Part shown: piece by piece, positions 36,109 through 48,235 of the stretch
Layout of the letters: the number at the start of each line of letters is the position of its first letter
Position numbering within the stretch: position 1 is the stretch's first letter
Assembly: GCA_018389105.1 (NCBI GenBank)
Contig: JACATO010001025.1
Coordinates: 62,001-126,000 of the forward strand
Length of the DNA: 64,000 nucleotides
DNA from: Nautilus pompilius
Lineage: Eukaryota > Mollusca > Cephalopoda > Nautilida > Nautilidae
Direction of reading: 5' to 3'
Notes under the pieces: generated by a model
What the model saw: the letters and a program-made list of their open reading frames with translations, nothing else
What the model was told of the DNA's origin: nothing
Database searches by the model: none
Translations under genes and position numbers: made by a program

Positions 36109-36973
36109 ATGCGACTGATTGATGAATGGAGGTTATTCATAGACTCTAGCAAACTAAGCCTTAAAGCTGTGTTGTTACATCATGGTAACCAAAAACCTTC
36201 GGTCCCTATAGCTCATGCAGTTCGCTTGAAAGAGACATGCGAGTCGACGGAACTCCTTTTGAAAGTGACCAGTTATTCGGATCATAAATGGAAATTGTGT
36301 CTTTGGAACAGCTGTGATGATGCCAACCATTTCACTCGAAAAGACTGACCTATACGACAGGAACCTATAGTTGGCAGGTACAACGTGCAACATATGCCAT
36401 TGATAGACTCTCAGAATGTCTACCTTCCGTTACTTCATATCAAACTCGGCCTCATGAAAAACTTTGTCAAAGCCATGGATAAAGACGGTGATGGCTTCAA
36501 GTACCTAAGAGAAAAGTTTGGTGCTGACAAAAGTGAAACTAAACTCAAAGAAGGAATTTTTGTGGGGCCCTAAATTCGAGAACTCATGCGTGATGACGGG
36601 TTGAAAAATAAGCTGAACCCACTGAAGTCTGCAGCGTGGGAAGCGTTTATTTTAGTGTACAGAAATTTCTTGACAGATATAGAGCTGGGTACTATGCTGA
36701 GTATGTGGAAAACATGCTAATGGCGTATCAGCGAATGGGGGCCATGATGTCTCTAAAGATGCACTTTCTGCATTAGCATCTTGATTTTTTTCAACCAATC
36801 TAGGGATTGTCAGTGATGAGCATGGTGAAAGGTTCCACCAGGAGATAAAGGTGACGCAAAGTAGATATCTGGGCAAATCCAATCCCACCATGATGGGTGA
36901 TTACTGTTGGTTTCTCCAAAGGGAGACTGATACCTCACATAAGCGCAACAACAAGTGTCTGAAACGTTTTTGA
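36109..36973 (+). pseudogene. Decayed copy of a multicopy uncharacterised invertebrate protein (probably transposon-derived)
   Basis: The conceptual product runs EWRLFIDSSKLSLKAVLLHH, a shortened middle, then LPLLHIKLGLMKNFVKAMDK, LKEGIFVGP, IRELMRDD, a frameshift near 36672, YAEYVENMLMAYQRMGAMM, a second frameshift near 36800, then VSDEHGERFHQEIKV, MMGDYCWFLQRE and a stop at 36971-36973. I recognise this motif order from a family of unannotated proteins present in many copies in invertebrate genomes; function and enzyme class are unknown to me. In-frame stops lie at 36346-36348 and 36571-36573. The family's segment around a CxxC-type motif appears deleted after LLLKVTSYSDHKWKL. It cannot make a full protein. 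It is called a pseudogene rather than a gene with introns because breaks fall inside conserved blocks without GT-AG sites. Confidence 0.8.
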
Positions 36974-38467
36974 ACATTTAGTATGTACCTACTATGTAAG
37001 TTAAATGCGTTCCATATCTTCCATACTGCTTTTATCAGTCTTTCTCGAGCATCTGTTGTCTAATCATGGCAAATATGTTTCACATTAAATATATGAATGC
37101 CAAATATTGTTGTTCAAGCTTTATATATTTCATATAACATAAGTCATAATACAGCGTTAGTGGTGAGATTCCTCTTGATGCATAGCTCAAAAACCTGACG
37201 TCCCGGCCAAATTCTGACTTCAGATTTGAAATCAGCACCCAAGATTCGCCTTTTTGATTTAATTACCTGAGATCAGACCCTATTCTTTGAAAAGATTTAA
37301 AGAAGGATCGAAAAGCTGTAAGCCGAACGCGGAACCGATCCAGTTACATAACAAGCATACAGCTGTTAATATTATAGGTTAAATAAAATTTGTTAGGAAG
37401 TAGGTACAAAAAAAAAAGATCACCTGGCAGACAAAACGTTTCATTTGGTTGCCCAGGATTATTAGTTCTCTGTTTTTCTGCAGTTCAAGAGTTAAATTAA
37501 AGAAAGAGGAAGAAGTAAAAAAAAACAAACAAATAAAATGGTGTATTAAGATGGCGTGTATCCTTTAAGTGCGCCACCTGCCGGATAAAACTTCGTTGAC
37601 AGTCAACTGAGTGTCGTCGGCAAATGTCGGCTGTGTTCGAAAGTATCTGCAACAACTACAAAAAAGGTTTCTTGGGGGACGAAATATGATACAAACCAGG
37701 TAAATGAGATAATTCCAGGTGGGGTAGAATTACAACGGAGCAGCTCGTCAATGATCGCCAGGTTTGTATTACTACTCTGCTCGGAGCGGTCTTAGCAAAA
37801 TGGGAGTCAGCAGCCAAATTACTAAAGAAAAGAGCGGCGAAAGGGGGCGTAATAATTAACCTCTCCAGACCCTAAAGCTCGTGAGCGACCCTTATTAATC
37901 AGCCGAAATAATTAGCTTTTCAGCAAAGTAGCTGACAGAGATATCCCTGGATAATTATTCATACAAAAAGCTGGCCGTAATCAGCAACCTAAAGATTCGC
38001 TAAGTATATTAGGTTCGTGAAGGGGAGGGTTGCAATAAATGAATGACTGTGAGGAGCCCGGTGGGCGTAGTTCGATCCGGGCACTTGAAGGGGCAGGTTT
38101 CTCTTTTTGATCGTTTTATTGCGATCCGGTTAGGAGTTTTAGCAATACATAAAGTATTTTACGAGATGTTTTCAAAATGTACTAGTTAAAGCGCAGATCT
38201 GCGTTCTATCAAGGGAAATGTTTGGCAGTTGTTTTGTTTTTTTTTTCAATTATTAGTTTGTTTCCTTTATCGTGCAACGTCCCGGCAAACAAGGTTTTGT
38301 ACCTATTGGAAACAAACCGCAGGGGAGATAACTTAACCGTTCATTAATTTAATTTTCTTTCTTTTCTTTTTTTTTTTTTTAAATACTTGGCGCCTTATTT
38401 AAGCAACTTAAAGGTGGCTGAAATTTCAGCATTTTTATTTTCTTTAAAAATCTAAAAAAAAAAAAAA
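36974..38467. other. Non-coding; homeodomain-site-rich block near 37.86-37.99 kb
   Basis: At 37.86-37.99 kb TATTAATCAG, ATAATTAGC, and GATAATTATTC occur together. No gene recognised. Confidence 0.45.
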
Positions 38468-38481
38468 TACTAATAATAATA

Positions 38482-38522
<41 letters not shown>
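38468..38522. repeat. (TAA)n microsatellite
   Basis: TAA units with one slip. Confidence 0.97.
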
Positions 38523-38523
<1 letters not shown>

Positions 38524-39769
38524 GGTCTGAAAATTCATAGAAATGTCACGAAGAACGGACAAGGTCTAGCCAAGCAATTTATTAAATCGCGCACCTTGTC
38601 GGGACAATCGGCTCTATTCTTTCCTCGCTTCCAGTTACCCCACTAATCGTTAAACTCTGCTGCTTTTGTGACTTGTTGTTGTTGTTGTTGTTGTTTAAAA
38701 AGATCCCATCAGCAAACACAAACAAACAGACCGGGGACGGGGCCTCGGAAATTAAAAGGAAAATCGTTGTGCGTGCGTGTCGTGAACGCAAACAGCATCG
38801 GTGCGCTGTTGACAACGCAAAGCAATAGTCCACCAGAAACTCGTTATTTTACGACTTAGATGGCTGGCTGACAGAACCGTTACCGTGGCTTATTTACCAT
38901 TAGTGGGTCTACAAAGAATAGCGGAGCTAGCCCGACTACGTTCCGCGCTAGCAAGAAAAACAGACGGGCCCTCGGCTCGTTGCTAATACGGTGTGCTGTG
39001 TTTAACTGTGGTTATCCGATGCCGTATCGATTAAAGGATGGGCTATAATCTAAAGCTGAAGAAGAAAAAAAAAAAAAAAAACAACAAACAAACAAACAGA
39101 AAAGGCCTTTGGTAGAATCACAGAGAGTGGGCCTAGGGACGTAGGATTTCAAGATGCTGATATTCTGCTTTTGTGCGAGAGGAAAGAAATTGATTAATTC
39201 TCCCAACGTATCATGACTGGCTTTGATGGTCCGTAAGTTATCGGTATATAAGCAACACACAAAAATCAATTACATTAACATTAATGCGCTCGAGTTTATG
39301 GCTGCGGATATGAATTGTACAGAAATTGTTTCTAAATCGTTTGTCTACCCAGCAAACCGCGATTTTTGCAACAATAAAAGACTGAACAGATATATGTGAT
39401 TAGAATAAAATTACCTCTACGATCCGTGTAAACAGTTTCAGATCAGAAACAGACCTTCGAAGGCGGGTTACACAATTTGAATTAAAAAGTTGTTACACCT
39501 GTATATCAGACTTCGGTGTTATATTTAGATGCGCGCTATAAATGGGTACACGTTAACTTGATGATTGCGTTGTACACGCGACTTACCCTATAGTCGCTTT
39601 AAACAGCTGCGTATTTGTTTTGGCATCATACATGTGCGTGCTATATATGAATCGTTTAGCGAGTGGAGCTGTATGTAGAATGTTTGTTTTTTTTTTAATT
39701 TTCCTTTCTTTTCGTGGGCTTTTTAAAGGACGTTTCTTGTATAAAAATAAAATCGCTTTAACTGAAAAT

Positions 39770-39771
<2 letters not shown>
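38523..39771. other. Non-coding; (GTT)n near 38.67-38.69 kb
   Basis: Contains a short GTT run and an A homopolymer with CAAA units near 39065-39100. No gene seen. Confidence 0.6.

Positions 39772-39831
<60 letters not shown>
39772..39831. repeat. (CA)n microsatellite, about 30 units
   Basis: Uninterrupted CA dinucleotide. Confidence 0.98.
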
Positions 39832-39833
<2 letters not shown>

Positions 39834-40632
39834 GTTAGTTTTCAATTCTCTCAAAAACGGAAATTTTCGTCGTTAATTCCGTTATTGCTATGGACGTTCC
39901 AATGAAAGCCGACTGTAGCATCGTCGTGGTGGCATTTAGCTCCCGGGTTTTCAAATGAACGTCCCTAATTCACATAAAAATAATTGAGTCTTTACATAAT
40001 TGTGTCTAAAGAAATCTCGTTCTGCGTTCATTGTCCCAGTACAAAACGGTCTAGCCCGACAGGAGCACCAAAGGGATATAATGAATCAAAGTAATTCCTC
40101 TTTGACGTATGGTTTCTATCTACTAAAAGCTTCTCATCTTCTTTTCTCTTCCTTTCTTTCATTTTTCAAAGGTATGCCTTACGTTTCCCAGGTGATGCTG
40201 AACCTATAGATGGTGTTCTTTATAGAGGATGTATTTTCGAACAGCATAGATCTCGTTCGGTGGCCTTTTTTTGTTTTGTTTTTTGAGGAAATATTTAAGA
40301 TATCTATAGGAAAAAAAAACAAACAAACAAACCACGGGATGATTCGAGTTTATCAACAGAAATAAAGCAGAAGAGAGATGCGAGAAAGCGAGAGTTTGTC
40401 TACCTGTACTGTCAAAGTGTTGATAACAGAGAATGCGATTCTAGCACTGTCACCTTACAGACTGAAGCAGTAGGTAGGCCTACCTGGCCAGCCGACTACT
40501 AACCCTTTTCCTTGGGACGGTATTAAACCCCCGATCCCAGCAGCCACTGCTGCAAAGCAATCGACTTCGTGTCGCGCACACATAAAAGAAAGGGTCTGGT
40601 GAAATTGCTGATCCAACCACGTGACAGGTGCG

Positions 40633-40635
<3 letters not shown>
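39832..40635. other. Non-coding, nothing recognised
   Basis: No supported gene or repeat. A weak tRNA-like stretch on minus around 40530-40600 was not strong enough to call. Confidence 0.55.

Positions 40636-40706
<71 letters not shown>
40636..40706. repeat. (TTA)n microsatellite
   Basis: About 23 TTA units. Confidence 0.98.
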
Positions 40707-40708
<2 letters not shown>

Positions 40709-40868
40709 TAGATATACGTTAAGTTTTAAAATGTGAATATTAACTACCGATGTTAATTATACAGTAGCGAGCAGTACCTAATAACTGTCTCCATTAAGGA
40801 TCGCCGTTTAAAAAGAAGGAAATCCCTTTTTGTACATTTCCGCTAGCAACTTGCAATCTATTTATCCC

Positions 40869-40921
40869 TCTCTCTACTGACGTCATATCTCTCTAGTGAC
40901 GTCATATCTCTCGTTACTGAC

Positions 40922-40970
<49 letters not shown>
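40869..40970 (+). repeat. CT microsatellite carrying CRE octamers (array C)
   Basis: Exact TGACGTCA at 40878, 40897 and 40918, each followed by ATATCTCTC or TCTCTC, then about 50 bp of pure (CT)n. Confidence 0.95.
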
Positions 40971-40972
<2 letters not shown>

Positions 40973-41380
40973 TACCTAACAAAACTTTGTTTAGAACCTG
41001 TAAGACTCAAACAACCAATTATTGGACATCCAATCGGCGGCTTATTGAACTAAGACAAACATATCGATTTTTTTTTCTTCTAATTATTCGGTCAAATAAT
41101 AAAAGGAAGCTGCTCCGTCTTTTGTTGAACGCCTTTGTCCTGAGAGGTGATGTAACTTTAGAGATGCTGCTGCTTAAATACTTTTCTTTCAGAATAATGT
41201 TTCTCTATTTACTGGCTTCTGGTTCATCCTGGTTCTTCTCCGAACGTCAATGGCCGTTACCGTCAGGTCTTGTCAGCCATCTGATCCGGCTTTATATTTA
41301 TTTACCGCTTGCTTAATTGCTTTCTTCGGATTTGGTTAGGGTTAACCATTCTTGTCTTACGTAGTGGATTGTTTTTTTTA
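40971..41380. other. Non-coding, nothing recognised
   Basis: A 109-codon plus frame (40987-41316) is open here but has no recognisable domain or start context; it contains two hydrophobic stretches. I do not call it. Confidence 0.5.
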
Positions 41381-41419
<39 letters not shown>

Positions 41420-41420
41420 G
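41381..41420. repeat. (ATT)n microsatellite
   Basis: About 13 units. Confidence 0.97.
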
Positions 41421-42535
41421 ATTTATGCGCTAGGAAACGTTTATACTGACAGAGAAAATACTAAGGTGGATCTGGGACAGTTTAGGGGAAACAATGCCCG
41501 CTTGACGTCCTCCAAGTACTGTGACAGTTACGAACGAAGGGCGACAACTCGTGCTGGTATACAGCGTTCTAGTTTGTTTTCTTTCTTTCTGGAAATGATA
41601 GCTTAGTTTGGCACTTACAAGAATAAAGGAAATGATTATGGCTCTCGAATGCTCAGAACACGACTTTTTATTTGGTATATTATTATCACTATTACTACAT
41701 TTGGAGGTAACTTATTCTACAAGAAATATTTCTAGTAGATTTATGTTGAATTGTCTAGTAATTGATTCATTTTGCCCCATTTCTTGCCCCATGGCCCAGC
41801 CTGGCAGCAGCATTGGTTAATGGTTGTGTTGAACTGGCTGTATATTTAGTCAGCACACCCCTAGTGCAAAACACATGGGGCTGGACCGATATATGGAGTT
41901 AACGTTAGATACAGTTATTATGTTAATAGGGGTAACTGTGTGTTCAACCTATGCTGAATAATACAGATTCGGAGAATAATGGAGTTAGGCATCCATGCCT
42001 GCACAACATTTTTAAAAAGTGCCGGCGAATTAAAAACTTGTCCAATGTGAGTGAGAATTGTTCTGTTTATATTTTTTCACTTAATTAATTAAGTACAATA
42101 AGCTCTTCTTCATATTTCATATTTTCTGTTAGCAACCCTCTGAAGCTGCAGGTGAGAAATTCGATAAAATAGTAAAAGCTGTCAGAAAACCCTGTCTATT
42201 TCGTTTCACCTTAACATAAATACTATTGCGATTTACCAACATGTTAATAGTAATGTCTGTGGTTGTCGTTTATGTAAATCAAGAAAAGAAGAAGAGGGAT
42301 CTCAAAACACACCCCCTCCCGTGTCTGATCACAGTAATAATAAAGTATCGTTAAAATGTCTGCCAGGTACGCTATACTAGGATTGTGCCATATTAGTTCT
42401 CGAAAGTTAAATTCTGAACAGTTTTCTGTACGAAATGCATTAGATTTAAGCTTGTGACATAGTATATTCAGAATTCATTTTATAATATTCCTAAAACATT
42501 TTTTTTTCTGATTACACGAAATAATATTCCACCGA
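41421..42535. other. Non-coding, nothing recognised
   Basis: AT-rich unique-looking sequence. Confidence 0.6.
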
Positions 42536-42567
42536 GGGGGGAGGGAGAGGAGAGAGAGAGGAGAGAG

Positions 42568-42614
<47 letters not shown>

Positions 42615-42652
42615 TGAAGAGAGAAAGAGAGATGACGTCAGTACAGAGAGAG

Positions 42653-42695
<43 letters not shown>

Positions 42696-42703
42696 GTCAG
42701 TAC

Positions 42704-42750
<47 letters not shown>

Positions 42751-42758
42751 GTCAGTAC

Positions 42759-42812
<54 letters not shown>
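42536..42812 (-). repeat. GA microsatellite carrying CRE octamers (array D)
   Basis: (GA)n with three copies of GAGATGACGTCAGTACAGAG. Exact TGACGTCA lies at 42633, 42692 and 42747. Orientation is inverted relative to arrays A, C and E. Confidence 0.95.
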
Positions 42813-45319
42813 ATAGTCTTTAATAATTCTTGGAACGGAACACTAGTTAGACTGATGCCAATGGGTGTTAGCGTCTTATTCCTTAAATAATTGCCATTGC
42901 GATTTGTTTTTGTTGATTCGTAAACGTTATTCAATTACTAATTATTCTTTTTAAAAGCAATAGCTGCCATGCTGAGAAGCGGCCGTGAAAGGCACTCGGT
43001 ACGTGAGCACGGGATCCATCATCTCTTAACAAAAGATGGATTCGAATCCCTCGTGACCGGGAAAGCGTAGCACCACAACAAACGAACAGATATAAAATAT
43101 ACTACAAACTATCAATCAACGAAGAGCTAAAGCATCCAAATTTTTTTAAAAAAAATTATTATCCAAAAAGAAAAAAAAAATCAAACTACGTCTCCATTCT
43201 TGGATCCGACCCCGAATAATTCAGCCAGAGAGGTCTACGCCAAAGTGGAGGGGGCGACTTCCCTGACCCTTTTTCTGAATAAGCAGCATTACCGGGTAAG
43301 GGTTGTCAAAACCCCGAAACTCTACCCTAATCTGCTGCATAAGAAAGCTCTGGGAGTGTTTGGACAAGTCGTCGGTCTGACACATTTTGGGATTACTGTT
43401 TGTTAAGCCGCCCGCTGAGAGATGCCACAGAGGTGGAGTTGTTCAAGAAAATTCGCCTGTCATCCAGCCTGACAACGCGTCTCATTACTTCCGCGCATAA
43501 TACCGCTGTCGCGATGGTAAATCAGAAATAATTAGTTGTTGTTTGTTGTTTTGTTTTTTTTTTTTTTTACCTGTTCAAGTGGGGCCGAGGATATAACGTT
43601 CAAAGAACAGCGAACTGGCGGTCTGGAGATCCGTATTCGAAGTTGCCGAAGACGGAATCGACCTTTCTTCTATTCTAATTTACTTCTGAATTATTCCGGC
43701 TAATAGACTTTATACCTGACAATCGATACGGAAGCAAAAAATTAGTTTACCATTTCGGTTACAGCTGCTGCCATTCATCAGGGTATTTGTAAAGACAAGA
43801 AATATCGATAAATTAGAAATCTAGAAGCTTATTGTTCGAACGGTATTGAAATCGATCTTTTGTTTCTAGACCTTTAAAGGTTTTATTTTACCAGGAAGGT
43901 GACGGTTTGGAATATTTCGGACTTGTCTGCGTGATTTCGTTTACTTCCTCTCCCGAACTCGAGTGATTTGTATTCCTTATTTTGGAGATCTACCGTTAAT
44001 TAGTTAAAGATCGCGCTTCTTTTATTAGTGGTAATTAATTTTATCGGAAAAGTTTGCCAATAAACATTTTGGTAGCATATAAAACAAGAGAGCATCAGGG
44101 AAAGGTAAAGCCAGTCCGCCGCATACCGATCACTCGAGAACCTGCAGTTTGCCGGTGGAAATGTTGCTTCATTCCGAACAGGTGTTAATCGGTACACAAT
44201 CGTGAGAGATGGTTCCAACGGGATGTCTGAACCTACGTGAAGTCGCCATCTTCGCAGAAGAGCAATATTCGACATTAAACCCGAAGGAAACTCAATGGTT
44301 TTTCACGTTAATCCGACACCAGCATCATTCTTTTTTGAATAACGAGATAGAAAATGAATTCTTACTTCTTTTTTGTTTAAATTTTCGACAAGTGTATTGG
44401 GATAAGGGTTTAGGGTGTAACTCTGATTCTCTTATTTGTTGGCTGACCAAAGGGAATTCAGGTAAATTGCATGCCTAGAAATTAGAGACGCAGCCTATGC
44501 TATTCTAAACGCGAGCATCCTGAATATCTACCTCCATATATCCATACTAACACACCTGTATACATACATACGTGCGTAGCTTAGCTTCGTTTATTAAAAA
44601 GTGTCTGTTGACCAAACTTTTTTTTTCTTCCTTGCAAGGAGTTTCTGTAGTCCACGCGGACCCGTTCATGAGGATCTGAACACGTGGCCACCCGGTTCAG
44701 AAAGGGACGATATGTATTCAAAAGCAGTGACTCGTCCATAGTGCACGTACGCAAGAAGCTTATCCAATGTTTGATCTAGAAAATTCAACGTTACCGAAAC
44801 TTGTGAATTTACAAATTCGGTGGCAAAATTATTAAATGCAAAGTTGCGAGATTAACTGAAAATTGAAAAAAAAGAGAAGGGTCCAAATAAAAAAGATGCA
44901 TTCAAAATTAGGTTACTACCAAAACACAGATCTTAGCGTGGGCTTCTAATCTTTAAACATTTCTGACGTCACAAACCAGGGGATTCTCCTGATGATGACG
45001 TCATTGCAGAACCCCTCCCACTTTTAACCGAAGGCAGCAATGTGTAAAAGAGTTTTACTTTCAATCAAACGAAGCTGATTTCTTTTAATGGTTTTTGTGT
45101 GACGTTAAGCTTTAGTTGATTCTGAGGTCTTCATTTTCTGTGAAGGATTATGTCAAGGATGTTGTCGTACCGGGAAGAGGCCGAGAGGGGGAGAAACTAC
45201 AACACAATCGTTCAGGTAGCAATTTTGTCTATATGATAATGGTGAAAAACTGCTGTACAATTACCAGGTTATAAGTTTGATTGATTTACAGGACTAATTT
45301 AATAATAATTACTAACAGA

Positions 45320-45320
<1 letters not shown>
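42813..45320. other. Non-coding; paired CREs at 44964 and 44996; weak tRNA-like stretch near 43.03 kb
   Basis: Two exact TGACGTCA sites lie 32 bp apart (44964-44971, 44996-45003) without any CT repeat around them. At 43040-43052 GGATTCGAATCCC resembles a B-box but no A-box partner is clear. No gene recognised. Confidence 0.5.

Positions 45321-45404
<84 letters not shown>
45321..45404. repeat. (ATA)n microsatellite
   Basis: About 28 trinucleotide units. Confidence 0.98.
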
Positions 45405-45880
45405 TGTAATTCATGAAAACGGTTTAAAACCTAAAGTATACCACTATTTTCACTAAAGTGAAGCTTTTAAGCTGAAACAGGATTCTATGTCTCTTGCCTC
45501 TCATTTTTGCCCGTCCTTCGGTCTTAAACATTCGAAAACAACAAGTCTTCATCCCAAAACGCCAAGAAGTGGTTGGGTAGGTGCCCATTTCGGCACAGTT
45601 AAAAAGAAATATTTTAAGCACTGGGATTTTTTTTTTTTTTTTTTAAAGGGTATATATGACAACATTAAACTAGTATCCATAGCAACACGTTAATGTTGCG
45701 GGGTCGCTTCCGTTGGAAACATTTTTTTTTTTTTTAAAGTTCTCCCTCGAATTCTCGTAACGCAGATTAAAATGTCGCTTTTTTCTGTTTTTTTTTTCTT
45801 TTCCTTTTAATCTCTCGTAATCATAAAGATGGCTATGCGAGGCCCTCTTCCTGTCGACCGGTCGCCAGGAACTTCGCATC
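45405..45880. other. Non-coding, T-homopolymer rich
   Basis: Three long T runs. No gene recognised. Confidence 0.6.
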
Positions 45881-46225
45881 GCGACTAATAGCGCGGTTTT
45901 CGCTCGCGCGCACCTGTTAAGGAGACGCCGCCTCTTGAAGTCTGGGTGACGTCATCAAACCCGTAGCGGAACCGCAGCCGGTGTAATTAGCTGGCTCAGA
46001 GGAGGAGGAGAACACCACCCCCGTCTCCCCTCGAGATAAACAAAAGGAGAAAATTGTCTCCCCTAGTTTTCCGGCTGAAGAAATCTGGGAGCGATGAAAT
46101 CGGAAGTAATTTACCGCCGAATCAGAATTTCTCCCGCTCCCTCTTATTTAATTATAATTTTTATCCTAATCGCCTCTAATTGCAATTATGCTAACCTAAT
46201 TATACTAATACGAAAGCAAACGGTT
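45881..46225. promoter_or_regulatory. Enhancer-like block with clustered transcription-factor motifs
   Basis: In about 345 bp: an E-box CACCTG (45912), an exact CRE TGACGTCA (45947-45954), GTAATTAG (homeodomain), AACAAAAG (SOX/TCF-like), GTAATTTAC, then TTTAATTATAATT, TCTAATTGCAATTATG and CTAATTATAC within the last 80 bp. Unlike its surroundings it is neither simple repeat nor homopolymer. Enhancer function is inferred from motif clustering alone. Confidence 0.35.
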
Positions 46226-46755
46226 AGGTGAAGGGGGAGGTAACTAACCCGAGAGAGTCTTCTTAGCATTTTATTCGGAAATTTTTATATATTTTTTTTA
46301 TTTTACTCTGAGGAAATATTTTTTAAAGCTCATATATATAAGTATTATTGGATTTCTCAATTAAATATCTACCAAATAATGTAATTAATAAAACAGTATA
46401 CAATTTCACTCTGTTTTATTTTATATTCATTCTATAAATATTATTATTTATTTGTTTTTTTTTTTATTTTGAGTTGAACCGTAAGAAAATAACAAAAGCA
46501 GAAATCGAAAATGAAAAAAAACACAAACAAACTTTTAACGCAACTGAAAAAATTTTCATATCGATTTTTAGTTTAACCGATCATATTATTTAAATACTAT
46601 GGTCAATGAGATTTTCGAACAAATTCCTCCTAGAACACAAATATGCTGTTATAAAGTTCATCTTTTTGCTAAGCGGCCCAAGACAGATACCCAGGTAGTC
46701 GTCCGTTTACTCGGCATTTTCTACGAGCACAGTACCCTCACAAGTCGGTCTAATT

Positions 46756-46758
<3 letters not shown>
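46226..46758. other. Non-coding, very AT-rich
   Basis: No gene or named repeat. Confidence 0.6.
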
Positions 46759-46831
<73 letters not shown>

Positions 46832-47310
46832 TCTGACGTCATATCTCTGTACTGATGTCATATATCTCTCTGAACTGACATCATCTCTCCTTCTCTCTCT
46901 GTTATGACGTCATATCTCCCCCTGTACTGATGTCATATCTCTCTCTCCCCCACTTCTCTCTCTGTGTTCTGACGTCATATCTCTGTACTGATGTCATATA
47001 TCTCTCTGAACTGACATCATCTCTCCTTCTCTCTCTGTTATGACGTCATATCTCCCCCTGTACTGATGTCATATCTCTCTCTCCCCCACTTCTCTCTCTG
47101 TGTTCTGACGTCATATCTCTGTACTGATGTCATATATCTCTCTGTACTGACGTCCTCTCTCTGTTATGACGTCACATCTCCCCCTGTACTGATGTCATAT
47201 CTCTCTCCCCCATTTCTCTCTTTATCTGTGTTCTGACGTCATATCTCCCCCTGTACTGATGTCATATCTCTCTCTCGCTCTCTCTCTCTCTCGCTCTCTC
47301 TCTCTCTCTC
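46759..47310 (+). repeat. CT microsatellite and 136-bp higher-order CRE satellite (array E)
   Basis: Pure (CT)n flanks a structured core. GTGTTCTGACGTCATATCTC begins at 46828, 46964 and 47100 (period exactly 136 bp) and again at 47228 after a shorter, diverged unit. Each 136-bp unit contains two exact CREs, two TGATGTCA and one TGACATCA, in fixed order. Exact TGACGTCA starts at 46834, 46905, 46970, 47041, 47106, 47167 and 47234. Confidence 0.95.
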
Positions 47311-48040
47311 AAAGAAAACACGGTTATTGCCGCCTCAGCTAATCCTCGCCTCTTGAAAACCTTCCCATCACAAAACTGGATTGATTAAGTGTTTTTGGCA
47401 CGTACTGCATTGCCGCGCATCTAGAAATCAATGAACCGACCCAAACATTACTTGAACATGTCCAGTCTCCTGATCTGGTGGGGAGTCCCCACATATTTAG
47501 CCCTTCTTTTCTACCCCCCTCAAAAAAGAAGAAACCCTGCTTTTTTCTCAGCAATTTCCTTCTATTTACACAAATCTCACATAAAGCGACGACCTACTTT
47601 ATGAAGCGGACCATACATATATATATATAAAGTTAAAAAATTTTTTTCATTATGATTGGGAAGCACTGACAAGGTGGCAGAATTTATCCCTGTAAACCGA
47701 TATTGTGGCAGATAGCTGGCATTAATCATTAATGACAATAACTCCTCACTGTAATACTGAGAGTGTAGAAGGGTTTCAGAATCATGTAGATTGATGAATC
47801 CTTTTATCTTTAAAAAATTAATTTCTAATAAAGTCACTAAGATGATTGATTACTTGTTTTTGTCACGGGATAACGGCACAGCTCTCAGATCACTTCTATA
47901 TATGCCCAATCCTCTCTCCACAGCATGTGCTGCATCTGCGGATACTCCACATCCAAGAGAAGCGTATCCACCGTCGCTCGGGCGAGATCCCGGTGGTTTT
48001 ACCGTCACATCCAGGACGGGCGACTCTAGGCTGAAGCATC
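47311..48040. other. Non-coding, nothing recognised
   Basis: Short overlapping frames on both strands without recognisable domains. Confidence 0.5.
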
Positions 48041-48235
48041 TTAGATAGTGGGGACACCAGTTCACCACAGATGTCGCTGCTAGAACTCTTCATTTTAAAA
48101 TGTTAGTCGAGAGAAAATCAATGGCAGGGAGATGTACCAACGCAAAGCGAAGTCGGGTCCTCGGCCTTAGCAAGCTGAGGCAGTAGGCTAACCACTGGAA
48201 TACATCGTCGCCTATTAAGAGTGAAACAGTTATAA
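48041..48235 (-). repeat. Dispersed SINE-like repeat, copy 3
   Basis: ACTCTTCATTTTAAAATGTT at 48085-48104 matches the core at 12951 and 33081. On minus, CCAGTGGTTAGCCTACTGCC near 48195 looks like a tRNA-type A-box region, with GGACCCGACTTCG downstream as a decayed B-box. Confidence 0.45.

Noticed and set aside
36652..36891. 79-codon minus frame
   Set aside because: It is antisense to the plus-strand pseudogene with recognisable blocks.
43040..43052. tRNA-like B-box GGATTCGAATCCC
   Set aside because: No matching A-box or stem pairing could be found; kept only as a note.
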